This document shows positions 7,516-15,900 of a DNA stretch of 42,851 nucleotides, one piece after another. The notes under the pieces are model-generated. The model was not told the origin of the DNA. It did not search any database and worked only from the letters and a program-made list of their open reading frames with translations. Source of the DNA: Candidatus Poribacteria bacterium (GTDB lineage Bacteria; Poribacteria; WGA-4E; WGA-3G); assembly GCA_022819945.1 (NCBI GenBank), contig JAJEGI010000155.1:1-42851 (forward strand), read 5' to 3'. The position numbers and the translations under genes were made by a program. Position 1 is the first letter of the stretch; each line of letters begins with the position of its first letter.

Positions 7516-8589
7516 ATGAGTCAAAAAACGTATCGTGCAGCGGCAATCGGGCATACCGGTGCTGGCAACTTCGGACACGGATTGCATACCCCATACAAAG
7601 CCATAGAAAATGTTGAGTTTATCGCTGTCTCTGACCCTAACGAAGAAGGTAGAGAGAAGGCAGCAGCAGAAGCAGGCGCGCAACGCAGCTATGCCGATTA
7701 TCGGGATATGCTTGAGAAAGAAAATCTTGATATTGTGAGCGTCTGTCCGCGCTGGACGACGGAACACGTTGCTATGGTAACTGCCTGTCTTGAGGCGGGG
7801 TGTAGCGTCTACTCAGAGAAACCGATGACGAGTACGCTCGCGGACGGTGATAAGATCGTTGAGACAGCGAAAGCGCGAGGATTAAAGGTTGCTGTGGCAC
7901 ATCAGGCGGTCTATCTCCCCGCTACGCATACGATTCGGCAGATGCTTAACGATGGGAAAATTGGGACGATCCAAGCCATCTATGCCAGCGGTAAGCAGGA
8001 TCATCGCGGTGGCGGTGAGGATATGATTGTCCTCGGCACCCACACGTTTAATATGATGCGCTTCTTCGTCGGTGATGTCGCATGGATGCAGTCACACGTT
8101 ACCACAAACGGTAAAGAGGTTGCCTACGGTGATGACCATGAACCGACAGAGCCTGTTGGTCCCGTCGCAGGTGATTGCATCAATAGCTACTTCGCTTTCA
8201 AAAGTGGTGTCTCTGGTTTCTTTGAGTCCCGACGAGATCAGGCAGGCTCCGGTAGGTACGGCATGGAGATCGTCGGCAGTGAAGGTATCTTCTCGCTCCG
8301 CGGTGACGTTGCAAACCGACTCATGGTCTACCCGTATCCGGTGCTGGTCCCTGCAAATCCAGATCAAGAATGGGAAGCGATGGACCTAGACCAGACCCCT
8401 TTCTCCAGCGGCAATGAACTTGCTATCCGCGATCTGATTGATGCGATTGAGAACGACCGAAAACCGATCTCCGCCGCCGAAGACGCTGTCGCTGCATTAG
8501 AGATGATCCTCGGTGCGTATGAATCCCAACTCACTGGACAACGCGTCTCTTTCCCGATCGCCAATCGAGAGCATCCATTAAGCAGATAA
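7516..8589 (+). CDS. Gfo/Idh/MocA family oxidoreductase
   Basis: A 357-residue NAD(P)-dependent oxidoreductase with an N-terminal Rossmann domain (AAIGHTGAGNFGHG, 8-22) and a C-terminal alpha/beta substrate domain. The catalytic E-K-P motif is at 101-103 (SEKPMTSTLADG). Members oxidise or reduce sugars, inositols and related polyols. The glycine loop is slightly unusual (GHTGAGNFG instead of GxGxxG), which is common in the uncharacterised environmental branches. GGAGG lies seven bases before the ATG. It is the third gene of the phhB unit. With the preceding hydroxyacid dehydrogenase it suggests catabolism of a sugar acid or similar, but the substrate cannot be read from sequence. Confidence 0.9.
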   Translation: MSQKTYRAAAIGHTGAGNFGHGLHTPYKAIENVEFIAVSDPNEEGREKAAAEAGAQRSYADYRDMLEKENLDIVSVCPRWTTEHVAMVTACLEAGCSVYSEKPMTSTLADGDKIVETAKARGLKVAVAHQAVYLPATHTIRQMLNDGKIGTIQAIYASGKQDHRGGGEDMIVLGTHTFNMMRFFVGDVAWMQSHVTTNGKEVAYGDDHEPTEPVGPVAGDCINSYFAFKSGVSGFFESRRDQAGSGRYGMEIVGSEGIFSLRGDVANRLMVYPYPVLVPANPDQEWEAMDLDQTPFSSGNELAIRDLIDAIENDRKPISAAEDAVAALEMILGAYESQLTGQRVSFPIANREHPLSR

Positions 8590-8639
8590 AACCGTTAGCA
8601 AGTTCCAATATTAACTTTATATTTTGATCTTCAGATGCG

Positions 8640-8691
8640 TTGGAAGACTGGAAGGTTGGAAGACTGGACACCCATCCTTCCATCCTTCCAA
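8640..8691. repeat. Octamer-built imperfect hairpin between convergent genes
   Basis: The left arm 8640-8659 is built of GGAAGACT/GGAAGGTT units and the right arm 8672-8691 of CCATCCTT units. They are complementary at about 17 of 20 positions around a 12-base loop. It sits between convergent genes ending at 8589 and 8749 and may act as a terminator. Its repeat-built arms suggest a simple-sequence origin. Confidence 0.5.
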
Positions 8692-8748
8692 TTCGTCCGT
8701 TCCTTTTTTCCATCCATCCTCAAAACCCACTCAAGAAGCGAATCCCAC

Positions 8749-9465
8749 CTATACCGGTATCATCTTCCGCACACTATTTTCATAACGGACCTCATAATCC
8801 CCTTCAGGCACGTCCATCGCACGCACAGCGAGTTCACCGAAAGTGACCAGTGGCTCGGAAAGCAGTAGCAGCTCATCAAGCGATTCGGTGGGTGTCTTGT
8901 CTGTTGTATCCAACACGATCTTGCGTCCGCCATGCGAAAAGAGGGATTTGTCAATTTCGTCCTGAAACAGTTGTTTGAGGGTCGAAACATCGGCTTTTTT
9001 GATGATCTGATATTCGTGTGGATCTGTGTCCATCCGCTCCGCAATTGCCGCATCGCTGGCAGTCACGTGAATCATCACGACATCTGGTAACCGTGCTTCA
9101 ATCACCTGCGTTTCATAGCCGCGCTGCGCGTTGACATGATACCTCGAATAATATGGACTCTCAGGATCATCGCCATAGAAAGACGAATAGACAAGTTCCT
9201 CAATGTGCCATCCTGCAATCATGGTATTCGGGTAGTTTTTAATCACCTCGACGTGATACTGGAGTTGCATCCGTTGCATCCGTTCTTTCACGTCGTCCGG
9301 GAAATTCACGTACGCCGCTCGTGATTCGGGACTCAATGTTGAATCTGGGATCGTAAAGTGATCGTCCACGTGAACCCTCAATTTCCGGTGCTGGTAATAG
9401 TTCGTTAATAGGTTGACTAATGTCGATTTTCCTGCATACTCAATGCCGACAAAGATACATCTCAT
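8749..9465 (-). CDS. P-loop nucleoside/nucleotide kinase-like protein
   Basis: I place the start at the ATG 9465-9463 (MRCIFVGIEYAGKST), with GAGG eight bases upstream. The longer open frame upstream (to 9828) is rich in Phe and Cys and overlaps the promoter and start of the neighbouring gene. The 238-residue product begins with a Walker A loop G7-IEYAGK-S14-T15, as in deoxynucleoside or thymidylate kinases. It continues with a hydrophobic strand ending in PDVVMIHVTASDAAIAERM, resembling the kinase Walker B/lid segment with conserved Arg. A (deoxy)nucleoside or small-molecule phosphotransferase is plausible; the substrate is unknown. It is a lone gene, divergent from the antitoxin-like gene and convergent with the Gfo gene. 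Confidence 0.7.
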   Translation of the reverse strand: MRCIFVGIEYAGKSTLVNLLTNYYQHRKLRVHVDDHFTIPDSTLSPESRAAYVNFPDDVKERMQRMQLQYHVEVIKNYPNTMIAGWHIEELVYSSFYGDDPESPYYSRYHVNAQRGYETQVIEARLPDVVMIHVTASDAAIAERMDTDPHEYQIIKKADVSTLKQLFQDEIDKSLFSHGGRKIVLDTTDKTPTESLDELLLLSEPLVTFGELAVRAMDVPEGDYEVRYENSVRKMIPV

Positions 9466-9585
9466 AAAAAAGACCTCGCTGTTGAATTGGTGTGAATAGA
9501 CGGTGTTCCACAATGTGCTTTTATATCTATCACGAAATTGGAAAAAAGTCAAATACCTATTCCGATTTCCAATTTTTTGATCATC

Positions 9586-9614
9586 TTGACAATCGGACAT
9601 TTGCAAGGTATAAT
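9586..9614 (+). promoter_or_regulatory. Near-perfect sigma-70-type promoter
   Basis: TTGACA at 9586-9591 and TATAAT at 9609-9614 are both full consensus, separated by exactly 17 bases. Transcription would start near 9621, leaving about a 34-base leader before the ATG at 9655. This is the strongest promoter match in the window. Confidence 0.75.
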
Positions 9615-9654
9615 AGTTTTTAAAATCTGAGGACTTTAATACAAGGAGGCACGG

Positions 9655-9990
9655 ATGGAAAAAACTCAGACCGTCAAAATCCAAAATCCGGAATACGGAG
9701 ATGCCTATACTGCTCATATCGAAAAAAACGGTGCCGGGTGGATAGGACAGATACAAGAAGTTCCCGAGGTGCAGTGTGAGGAAAGCACGCCAGAAGCAGT
9801 GTTGAAAATCCTCAAAACTGACCTTCACGAAGTCCTATTAGCTCGTGCAGATGCCTGGGATAAGCAAATTGAGGAAGATATAAAAGCAGGGCGATTGGAC
9901 CATCTCGCTGAAAAAGCCCTTGAGGACTTACGGGCAGGTAGATGCCAAGATCTATTCTCAGTCATCGGAACAGAAACGAAATCATCCTAA
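9655..9990 (+). CDS. HicB-like / antitoxin-like small protein without adjacent toxin
   Basis: A 111-residue protein with AAGGAGG five bases before its ATG and a full-consensus promoter. The first half (AHIEKNGAGWIGQIQEVPEVQ, then a helix PEAVLKILKTDLHEVL) has the alpha/beta pattern of the HicB-like fold, in which a strand pair 'exx-gw-g-i-e-pg' precedes a helix. The tail, with W-D-x-Q-I-x-x-D-x-x-x-G-x-L-D-x-L-A-x-x-A-L near 67-95 and RAGRC, resembles the C-terminal segment of many antitoxin-like proteins that sit beside RelE-type toxins. No toxin gene follows; the next gene, 18 bases on, is a tRNA-dihydrouridine synthase. I infer an orphan antitoxin or a small regulator. The family match is by pattern only. 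Confidence 0.7.
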   Translation: MEKTQTVKIQNPEYGDAYTAHIEKNGAGWIGQIQEVPEVQCEESTPEAVLKILKTDLHEVLLARADAWDKQIEEDIKAGRLDHLAEKALEDLRAGRCQDLFSVIGTETKSS

Positions 9991-10008
9991 CCCCAAAATA
10001 TTCATCAA

Positions 10009-11001
10009 ATGTTAACAATTGGTAACCTCAACATTCCAGATTTTCCGCTATTGCTCGCGCCGATGGAAGATGTGAGCGATCCGCCGTTCCGTGTCGTCTG
10101 TAAAGAGAACGGCGCGGATCTTATGTATACGGAATTCATCTCCTCGGAGGCACTCATCCGTGACGCTGCGCCGAGTGTCGCCAAATTAGACATCTTTGAA
10201 GCAGAAAGACCTATCGGTATCCAGATTTTCGGACACGACATCGAATCCATGCGCGCCGCTGTCGAAATCACTGAGAAGGTGCAACCCGACATCATCGATA
10301 TTAACTACGGCTGCCCCGTTAAGAAGGTCACGTGCAAAGGTGCCGGGGCGGGTATCCTACAAGATATACCCAAGATGGTCAAGATGACCGCCGAGATGGT
10401 GAAAACCACGCATCTACCTGTAACGGTTAAGACGCGGCTCGGTTGGGACGATAGAACGAAGTATATCGTTGAAGTCGCGGAACGGCTCCAAGATGTCGGG
10501 ATTCAAGCCATCGCTATTCACGGTAGAACCCGACGACAGATGTATAAAGGCGAGGCGGACTGGACACTCATCGGTCAGATTAAGGATAATCCGCGCATGC
10601 ATATCCCTGTCTTCGGTAATGGTGATGTTGACAGCCCTCAGAAAGCAGCGCAGATGCGCCGACAATACGGTGTTGACGGTATCATGATTGGGCGTGCCGC
10701 GATTGGATACCCTTGGGTTTTCAACGAGATCAAACACTATTTCGCAACCGGCGAATTGCTGCCGTTACCCTCAATAGATGAACGTATCGCGGTTTTCAGA
10801 AAACACCTCGATTTCTCGATTAAGTGGAAAGGCTTAAGACGCGGGCTTCTGGAGATGCGTCGGCACTATAGCAACTACTTCAAGGGGATCCCACACGTCA
10901 AACCTTTCCGCTACCGTCTCGTCACCTGCGATAGTTACGACGGCGTTTTAGGAATTGTAGATGAACTCCGAACGCACGCCCTTATGGCAGTAGCCTCGTA
11001 A
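10009..11001 (+). CDS. dus: tRNA-dihydrouridine synthase (DusB-like)
   Basis: A 330-residue FMN-dependent enzyme that reduces uridines in the tRNA D-loop. The N-terminal TIM barrel starts LLLAPMEDVSDPPFR (the AP-M/G-V-x-D-x-x-F-R signature). The catalytic cysteine is in DINYGCPVKKV (Cys102). IHGRTRRQMYKGEADW carries the conserved His-Gly-Arg-Thr-R phosphate site. The C-terminal helical domain is present (from about residue 240). Length and motifs fit DusB-like proteins. The ATG at 10009 has only a weak ribosome site and lies 18 bases after the antitoxin-like gene, so the two probably share the strong promoter at 9586. Confidence 0.93.
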   Translation: MLTIGNLNIPDFPLLLAPMEDVSDPPFRVVCKENGADLMYTEFISSEALIRDAAPSVAKLDIFEAERPIGIQIFGHDIESMRAAVEITEKVQPDIIDINYGCPVKKVTCKGAGAGILQDIPKMVKMTAEMVKTTHLPVTVKTRLGWDDRTKYIVEVAERLQDVGIQAIAIHGRTRRQMYKGEADWTLIGQIKDNPRMHIPVFGNGDVDSPQKAAQMRRQYGVDGIMIGRAAIGYPWVFNEIKHYFATGELLPLPSIDERIAVFRKHLDFSIKWKGLRRGLLEMRRHYSNYFKGIPHVKPFRYRLVTCDSYDGVLGIVDELRTHALMAVAS

Positions 11002-11025
11002 CCCACCGCGAAAGTTTATATACGC

Positions 11026-11054
11026 TTGACTTGAAAACTAAATAATACTATCAT
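11026..11054 (+). promoter_or_regulatory. Sigma-70-type promoter for dapF-dapA
   Basis: TTGACT (11026-11031) and TATCAT (11049-11054) are separated by 17 bases, five of six matches each to consensus. The expected start is about 11061, 30 bases before the dapF ATG. Confidence 0.6.
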
Positions 11055-11090
11055 ATTTAAAAATCGAATCTCTACAATAAAGGATCCACA

Positions 11091-11915
11091 ATGGACAAAA
11101 TACCCTTTATGAAACTCAGTGGTGCAGGTAACGATTTTGTCATTATCAATAATTTCGCGAAGATCGTTGATAGCACCGATACAGAATTTGTGCAAAAACT
11201 CTGCCAACGCCGTATGTCCGTTGGTGCTGACGGCGTTCTTCTTCTCGAAAAGGCAGATGATGTTGATTTTCGGATGCGCTACTTTAACGCTGATGGCGGT
11301 GAGGTGGAAACCTGTGGAAACGGTGCGCGCTGTATCTCCAAATTCGCCTACCTGAACGGCATCGTGTCCGAACGGATGCGATTTTTAACGAATGCCGGAA
11401 TTTATGAATCCGAAATAGTGGGTGAGAACGTTAAAGTGCGTATGAGTGATCCGACAGATATTCGGCTGAATGTCCCGCTTCAACTTGACGATGGGATGCA
11501 CGCCGTCGGTTTCGCGAATAGTGGCGTACCGCATGTCGTTTTCTTTGTAGAGGATTTAGAACGGACAGATGTTTTTAACCTCGGACAACAGACCCGCTAC
11601 CACGACAATTTCAAGCCCGATGGTACCAATGCTAACTTTATCCGTGTTGAGTCGCCAGGGCTAATTGATATTCGGACGTATGAACGCGGTGTTGAGGATG
11701 AGACACTCGCCTGCGGTACAGGGTCAATCGCCTCTGCCATTATCGCTGCGACATTAGGAAAGGTAGTATCCCCCGTCTCTGTCAAAACAGCGAGTGGCAT
11801 CATTTTAAAGATCCATTTTGAAGTAGAAGACGAAGAAGTCCGAAACGTCTATCTCGAAGGCGACGCTCGCGTTATCTACGTTGGTGAACTTACAACGGAT
11901 GCGTGGAACTATTAA
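11091..11915 (+). CDS. dapF: Diaminopimelate epimerase
   Basis: A 274-residue enzyme that interconverts LL- and meso-diaminopimelate in lysine and peptidoglycan synthesis. Both active-site cysteines are present: Cys75 in GGEVETCGNGARC and Cys208 in EDETLACGTGS. The N-terminal KLSGAGNDFV motif (8-17) is typical. AAAGGA precedes the ATG and a good promoter lies at 11026-11054. It is followed 61 bases later by dapA, so two steps of the same pathway are kept together. The presence of meso-DAP synthesis implies a DAP-type peptidoglycan or at least the lysine pathway. Confidence 0.96.
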   Translation: MDKIPFMKLSGAGNDFVIINNFAKIVDSTDTEFVQKLCQRRMSVGADGVLLLEKADDVDFRMRYFNADGGEVETCGNGARCISKFAYLNGIVSERMRFLTNAGIYESEIVGENVKVRMSDPTDIRLNVPLQLDDGMHAVGFANSGVPHVVFFVEDLERTDVFNLGQQTRYHDNFKPDGTNANFIRVESPGLIDIRTYERGVEDETLACGTGSIASAIIAATLGKVVSPVSVKTASGIILKIHFEVEDEEVRNVYLEGDARVIYVGELTTDAWNY

Positions 11916-11976
11916 ACTGCTATGTAACCCGTTTCCTCCTGCGTGAGGCTTTATAGATACAAGGAGAATGTAGATC

Positions 11977-12852
11977 ATGTTTCAAGGCTCTTATGTTGCA
12001 CTTGTCACACCGTTTAAGGACGATGAATCGCTCGACGAAGCGAAACTCAAGGAACTGATTCAATTTCAGCTTGACGGCGGCACACACGGCATCGTCCCGT
12101 GTGGCACAACAGGCGAATCCCCTTCGCTGTCTGAGGCTGAACATGACAGGGTGATAGAACTCACTGTTGAGACTGTGAACGGGCAGGTGCCTGTTATCGC
12201 GGGGACTGGTTCTAACTCGACGACGCGCACCCTACGCGCAACGCAGCACGCCAAAGCCGCCGGTGCGGATGCTGCGCTGATTGTCACGCCGTACTACAAC
12301 AAGCCTACCCAAGAAGGGTTGTACGCCCATTATATGAAGATCGCTGATACAGTAGACATCCCGATCGTCGTCTACAATGTTCCCGGACGTTGCGGGACCG
12401 ACATCCTTTCACCGACGATCGCGCGTCTTGCAGAACACCCAAACATCGTCGCGCTTAAGGAAGCGACAGGTGAACTCAAACGTGCCAGTGAAGTCGTCAA
12501 CTTGTGTCCTGATGATTTCGTTGTGCTTTCAGGTGATGATGTCAACACACTGCCGATTCTTGCTGTTGGTGGTAAAGGTGTGATCTCGGTTGTCGCGAAT
12601 GTTGCCCCGGCAGATGTCGCGGAGATGTGTAACGCTTTCCATGCAGGTAATCTTGAACTCGCCCAGAAACTGCACTATAAAACGTTGCCACTGGCGGTCG
12701 ATCTATTTATTGAGACGAACCCGATTCCTGCAAAAACTGCACTCCAACTCATGGGGAAACTCAACGGGAAATTGCGGTTACCCCTCGCACCGATGGTTCC
12801 CGCGAACCTTGAATCCTTACGGCAGACGCTCACGGAAACAGGTTTGATTTAG
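11977..12852 (+). CDS. dapA: 4-hydroxy-tetrahydrodipicolinate synthase
   Basis: A 291-residue TIM-barrel class I aldolase that condenses pyruvate with aspartate semialdehyde, the first committed step to lysine and DAP. Visible active-site residues: Thr44-Thr45 (CGTTGE), Tyr133 with Arg138 (YNVPGR), and the Schiff-base Lys161 (VALKEATG). An AAGGAGA ribosome site lies upstream of the ATG. It forms an operon with dapF, and a strong hairpin terminator follows ten bases after the stop. Confidence 0.96.
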   Translation: MFQGSYVALVTPFKDDESLDEAKLKELIQFQLDGGTHGIVPCGTTGESPSLSEAEHDRVIELTVETVNGQVPVIAGTGSNSTTRTLRATQHAKAAGADAALIVTPYYNKPTQEGLYAHYMKIADTVDIPIVVYNVPGRCGTDILSPTIARLAEHPNIVALKEATGELKRASEVVNLCPDDFVVLSGDDVNTLPILAVGGKGVISVVANVAPADVAEMCNAFHAGNLELAQKLHYKTLPLAVDLFIETNPIPAKTALQLMGKLNGKLRLPLAPMVPANLESLRQTLTETGLI

Positions 12853-12861
12853 CAAAAAAAT

Positions 12862-12896
12862 GGAAGGTGCGGTATCTCAATCGCACCTTCCTTCTT
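12862..12896 (+). terminator. Intrinsic terminator after dapA
   Basis: A perfect 10-bp stem, GGAAGGTGCG (12862-12871) and CGCACCTTCC (12882-12891), encloses a 10-base loop and is followed by TTCTT. An A-run precedes it, so it could also work on the other strand. Confidence 0.8.
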
Positions 12897-12913
12897 AATC
12901 GGAAGCCGTTGCT

Positions 12914-13546
12914 ATGTTTGATAATGCTACGAATCAAACGCAAGATCAGATCAATTCCGACCCACAGCGGACGTTCAATGCTGCTGATAGCGTCGTAAAG
13001 GTACCACAAAAATCGTGGAGCCTCCCGACTTCAGAACGTGCTTTGCTCACTATTGTTGGGTTCTTCACATATTTTTTCGCCTTTCGATCTGACAAGGCTT
13101 TAGTGGAGTGGCAATTCGGATTGACAATAGTTTTAGCAGTAGTGTTTGCTATTGTCGTGCCTGCTTTATCCAGAAAAAATAAACTTGTGACCCGCGAACT
13201 TAACGAGGAAAACGCCTGCCCCTGTTTTACCTGTTCCATTGAATACATCTTTTTTGCTGGAGTTGGGCTCATTCTTCCTATATTCGTAGTTGAGATCGTG
13301 GGAAGGACAACATACGGGTTGATAGCCGGTTTAGGCGGAATATTAATGTTTCTCGTCCCGATTCTATATTTGGAAAACGAGCGTGTAAGCAGCCGACTCA
13401 GCGAAGAAGTTACCGAACCCCGTGCTTTTAGGCATGCGCTTACTTTTGTTGGACTCGCTATTATTGTAGCAGGCATAGGTTGGGTTGGTGGGACGGCTAT
13501 GCGCACATTCATAGAAATAGCAGTGCCAAAACTGACATTCCTATGA
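12914..13546 (+). CDS. Integral membrane protein of unknown function
   Basis: A 210-residue protein with a hydrophilic N-terminus (1-40) and five likely transmembrane segments near 43-57, 66-85, 110-130, 133-153 and 175-196. A cluster CPCFTC (Cys102, 104, 107) lies in the loop between segments two and three and could bind metal or be palmitoyl-like in use; this is speculation. No signal peptide or known family motif is recognised. The ribosome site is weak (GGAAG about 10 bases before the ATG). It follows the dapA terminator and ends ten bases before a convergent gene, so it probably has its own promoter, which I could not locate. Confidence 0.7.
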   Translation: MFDNATNQTQDQINSDPQRTFNAADSVVKVPQKSWSLPTSERALLTIVGFFTYFFAFRSDKALVEWQFGLTIVLAVVFAIVVPALSRKNKLVTRELNEENACPCFTCSIEYIFFAGVGLILPIFVVEIVGRTTYGLIAGLGGILMFLVPILYLENERVSSRLSEEVTEPRAFRHALTFVGLAIIVAGIGWVGGTAMRTFIEIAVPKLTFL

Positions 13547-13556
13547 AAAATACCGC

Positions 13557-14885
13557 TTACTGGGATTCCGCTAAAAATTCGTCCGGCACCAACCGATGCA
13601 CGGTGTCAATCACCAACTGCTCAACACCGGGAGCGAACCGAGTTGGCGGACCGAAATAGAGCATCGCACCACCCCCTTCATAACCCCCTTCCGCTAATAC
13701 CCGCTCCGACGGAATATAGCACGGAAAAGCGTTTGAGTATGCACCAACCCACAACCGTTCCGAATCTAACTCACGTTTCAGACGCAGTGAATAATCGACG
13801 ACAACCTCGCTCGCAAGGAAAACAATGGCAAGTTCATCGCCAAAACTCCACGCCTGTACGGGATAAGAGAGTTCGGTTTGTATCGGTTGTCCTTTCTGCA
13901 AGCGATCAAGGTGTTTTTGGGCATGGTAGCCAACGGATCCGCCCTCCGCTACGCGTGCTTTCCACTCTTCAAGCGTCGGTAGTGTATCAAACGGTAGATT
14001 GACCCGTTCAAACACGCCAGTCGGGACACTGGAAAGCGGTTTAGTATCTCCCTCAATCAGGCGTTGGACTTCTTGTGAAAGTGCCGCTCCGTGTGCTTTC
14101 GCATACGCGAGCCGCGTGCTGAAGACCTCCTCTTTCCCTTCCGGCATCGGCATCATCCGTGATTCAGGGTTCGCATCGGCACCGCATCCGATAGAGATTA
14201 AAGCCTTCACGCCGGGAAGTGCGCTTTGGATTTCCTCCTGCGCGAATCCTGCCCAGTCGCCACAAATATGGTTGTCAGTGCCTGCCAACGTTGTACAATG
14301 GCATGCGTAACTCGCCCATACAGCGCGCAAATTCCCGTCTACATCTCTGACTTGTAGGCACGGCAATGAGTGATCCACCGGTCCACCTTCCGTACGCCGA
14401 TTCTTCGCGAACCCGACTTCACCGATGCTCCACGTTAATCGTGCGGGTTCACGGTTTGCCAATGCCTCAAGTGCGACTGCCTCCATCCAGTCCTTAAATT
14501 GTCGAGTATATCGGTCTATCGTTTCCTGCTGGTCAGGCGGAATGTCCGAACTGAATAGGAACGGTGCGGCGTTTGTCAGACATGGCGCGCTATGTGTATG
14601 CGAAAAACACGCCACAAAATGCGCACGTGAAACGCCTGTTGTCTCTCTGACGCGGCGCGACACTTCCTCCGTCAACTCGTCCGGTAAACCACAGTTTTCG
14701 ACCGTCACGAGAACGACAGGTCCATCCGCATCACTGCCAATCGCGAGTGCCTTCGCCCATATCCGTTGGATAATACCGTCAGATTCCGTTCTACGGCTGC
14801 CATAACCGCTAAGCCGAATCGGATAATCCGGAGTAATATCGACTTCTGCAACGCCAACTTCTATAATACCATTGTTATTTGCCAT
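13557..14885 (-). CDS. Neutral/alkaline non-lysosomal ceramidase-type hydrolase domain protein
   Basis: I chose the ATG at 14885 (MANNNGIIEV). The ATG six codons earlier overlaps AAGGAGG, which is the ribosome site for the chosen start. The 442-residue protein opens with VGVAEVDITPDYPIRLSGYG, the hallmark start of the ceramidase-N domain (D-I-T-P ... G-Y). It continues with HFVACFSHTHSAP, whose His-x-His gives zinc ligands, and a YACHCTTLAG segment. Proteins of this size, without the C-terminal Ig-like domain of true ceramidases, are common in Planctomycetes and Poribacteria genomes. There is no signal peptide, so it is predicted cytoplasmic; the substrate is unknown. An ABC ATPase gene lies 82 bases upstream on the same strand. 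Confidence 0.85.
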   Translation of the reverse strand: MANNNGIIEVGVAEVDITPDYPIRLSGYGSRRTESDGIIQRIWAKALAIGSDADGPVVLVTVENCGLPDELTEEVSRRVRETTGVSRAHFVACFSHTHSAPCLTNAAPFLFSSDIPPDQQETIDRYTRQFKDWMEAVALEALANREPARLTWSIGEVGFAKNRRTEGGPVDHSLPCLQVRDVDGNLRAVWASYACHCTTLAGTDNHICGDWAGFAQEEIQSALPGVKALISIGCGADANPESRMMPMPEGKEEVFSTRLAYAKAHGAALSQEVQRLIEGDTKPLSSVPTGVFERVNLPFDTLPTLEEWKARVAEGGSVGYHAQKHLDRLQKGQPIQTELSYPVQAWSFGDELAIVFLASEVVVDYSLRLKRELDSERLWVGAYSNAFPCYIPSERVLAEGGYEGGGAMLYFGPPTRFAPGVEQLVIDTVHRLVPDEFLAESQ

Positions 14886-14967
14886 GTGAGTTCCTCCTTG
14901 CATCTATAACCGTCCGATAAATACAAACAGATGTCTGTCTGAATCGTAAAAGTATTGGCATCCGACG

Positions 14968-15891
14968 CTATTGCGCATCCACGCTCATCACCTCGGCAAA
15001 GATGTCCTCTAACGAATGTTTCACTTCACGTAACTGACGGAGTTGTACACCGGTATCGTAGGCGAGTTGAAAAAAGAACTTTGTACCTGTCTCTCCTTGG
15101 CTCCCGGACGTAACCCGAAGGTGTTTATCAGGACGAACTTCAACGTGATAATTCTGGCGTTCCAAAGCATTGATATAGGCATCGCTGTCACCAACAATCC
15201 GCAAATCGAAGGCTTGTCCCCTGTTCTGTTTTAATGTCTCGATCTGCCCTTGAATGACAACACTACCATGCGAGAGTGCAATGATCTCATGGCATGCATA
15301 CTCCACATCGGGCAGCAAATGCGAGGACAAAATCACATTGATACCTTTGTCTGTAGCGATGTCTTTAACGAGTTCAAGCATCTCCTCTCTACCACTTGTA
15401 TCCATCCCGTTTGTCGGTTCATCAAGGAGCAGCAACTTCGGATCGTGTATCAATGCCTGCGCCAACTTCACGCGCTGTTTCATTCCTGCTGAGTATCCGT
15501 CTATCGTTCGATACCGCTCTTCGTCTAACCCGACGTAATAGAGTACTTCGTGTGCGCGTTGCATGGCATCGCGGCTCGGCATCCCACACAATTCGCCCGC
15601 ATAAGAGACGAGTTGAACAGCGTTCATCCCCGGTATCAAACATTCGTCTTCCGGCATGTACCCGACTTGTCGTCGGATCTCTAATGGATTGACTTGCACA
15701 TTCAACCCAAACACAGCAGCGGAGCCTTGGCTCGGTTGAATGAAGCCGAGCAGTGTTTTTAGCAGGGTGCTTTTCCCGGCACCGTTAGGTCCCAGTAGAC
15801 CGACTGCCCCGCCTTGGACTGCCAGTGAGAGGTTGTCTAACGCAGCCGTTGTGCCATAAAAGAGCGATAAATTTTTGAGTTCAATTAGCAT
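14968..15891 (-). CDS. ABC transporter ATP-binding protein
   Basis: A 307-residue ABC-2-type ATPase: Walker A GPNGAGKST (34-42), signature YSAGMKQR (133-140), Walker B LLLLDEPTNGMD (153-164) and a His switch near SSHLLPDVE. The C-terminal 90 residues form the extra domain seen in export-type ATPases of the CcmA/drug-export group. No permease gene lies next to it: the downstream gene is the ceramidase-type hydrolase and the upstream DNA is non-coding with a MITE-like palindrome. The membrane partner must be encoded elsewhere, or was lost. Confidence 0.92.
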   Translation of the reverse strand: MLIELKNLSLFYGTTAALDNLSLAVQGGAVGLLGPNGAGKSTLLKTLLGFIQPSQGSAAVFGLNVQVNPLEIRRQVGYMPEDECLIPGMNAVQLVSYAGELCGMPSRDAMQRAHEVLYYVGLDEERYRTIDGYSAGMKQRVKLAQALIHDPKLLLLDEPTNGMDTSGREEMLELVKDIATDKGINVILSSHLLPDVEYACHEIIALSHGSVVIQGQIETLKQNRGQAFDLRIVGDSDAYINALERQNYHVEVRPDKHLRVTSGSQGETGTKFFFQLAYDTGVQLRQLREVKHSLEDIFAEVMSVDAQ

Positions 15892-15900
15892 TTTTTATTT

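Noticed and set aside
9466..9828. N-terminal extension of the P-loop kinase-like protein
   Set aside because: The extension would overlap the promoter and start of the divergent gene, has unusual composition, and the ATG at 9465 has a ribosome site and begins directly at the first strand of the P-loop fold.
12946..13512. 188-codon minus-strand ORF opposite the membrane protein gene
   Set aside because: Ser/Thr/Lys-rich mirror of the hydrophobic gene; no ribosome site. The plus frame has clear transmembrane segments.
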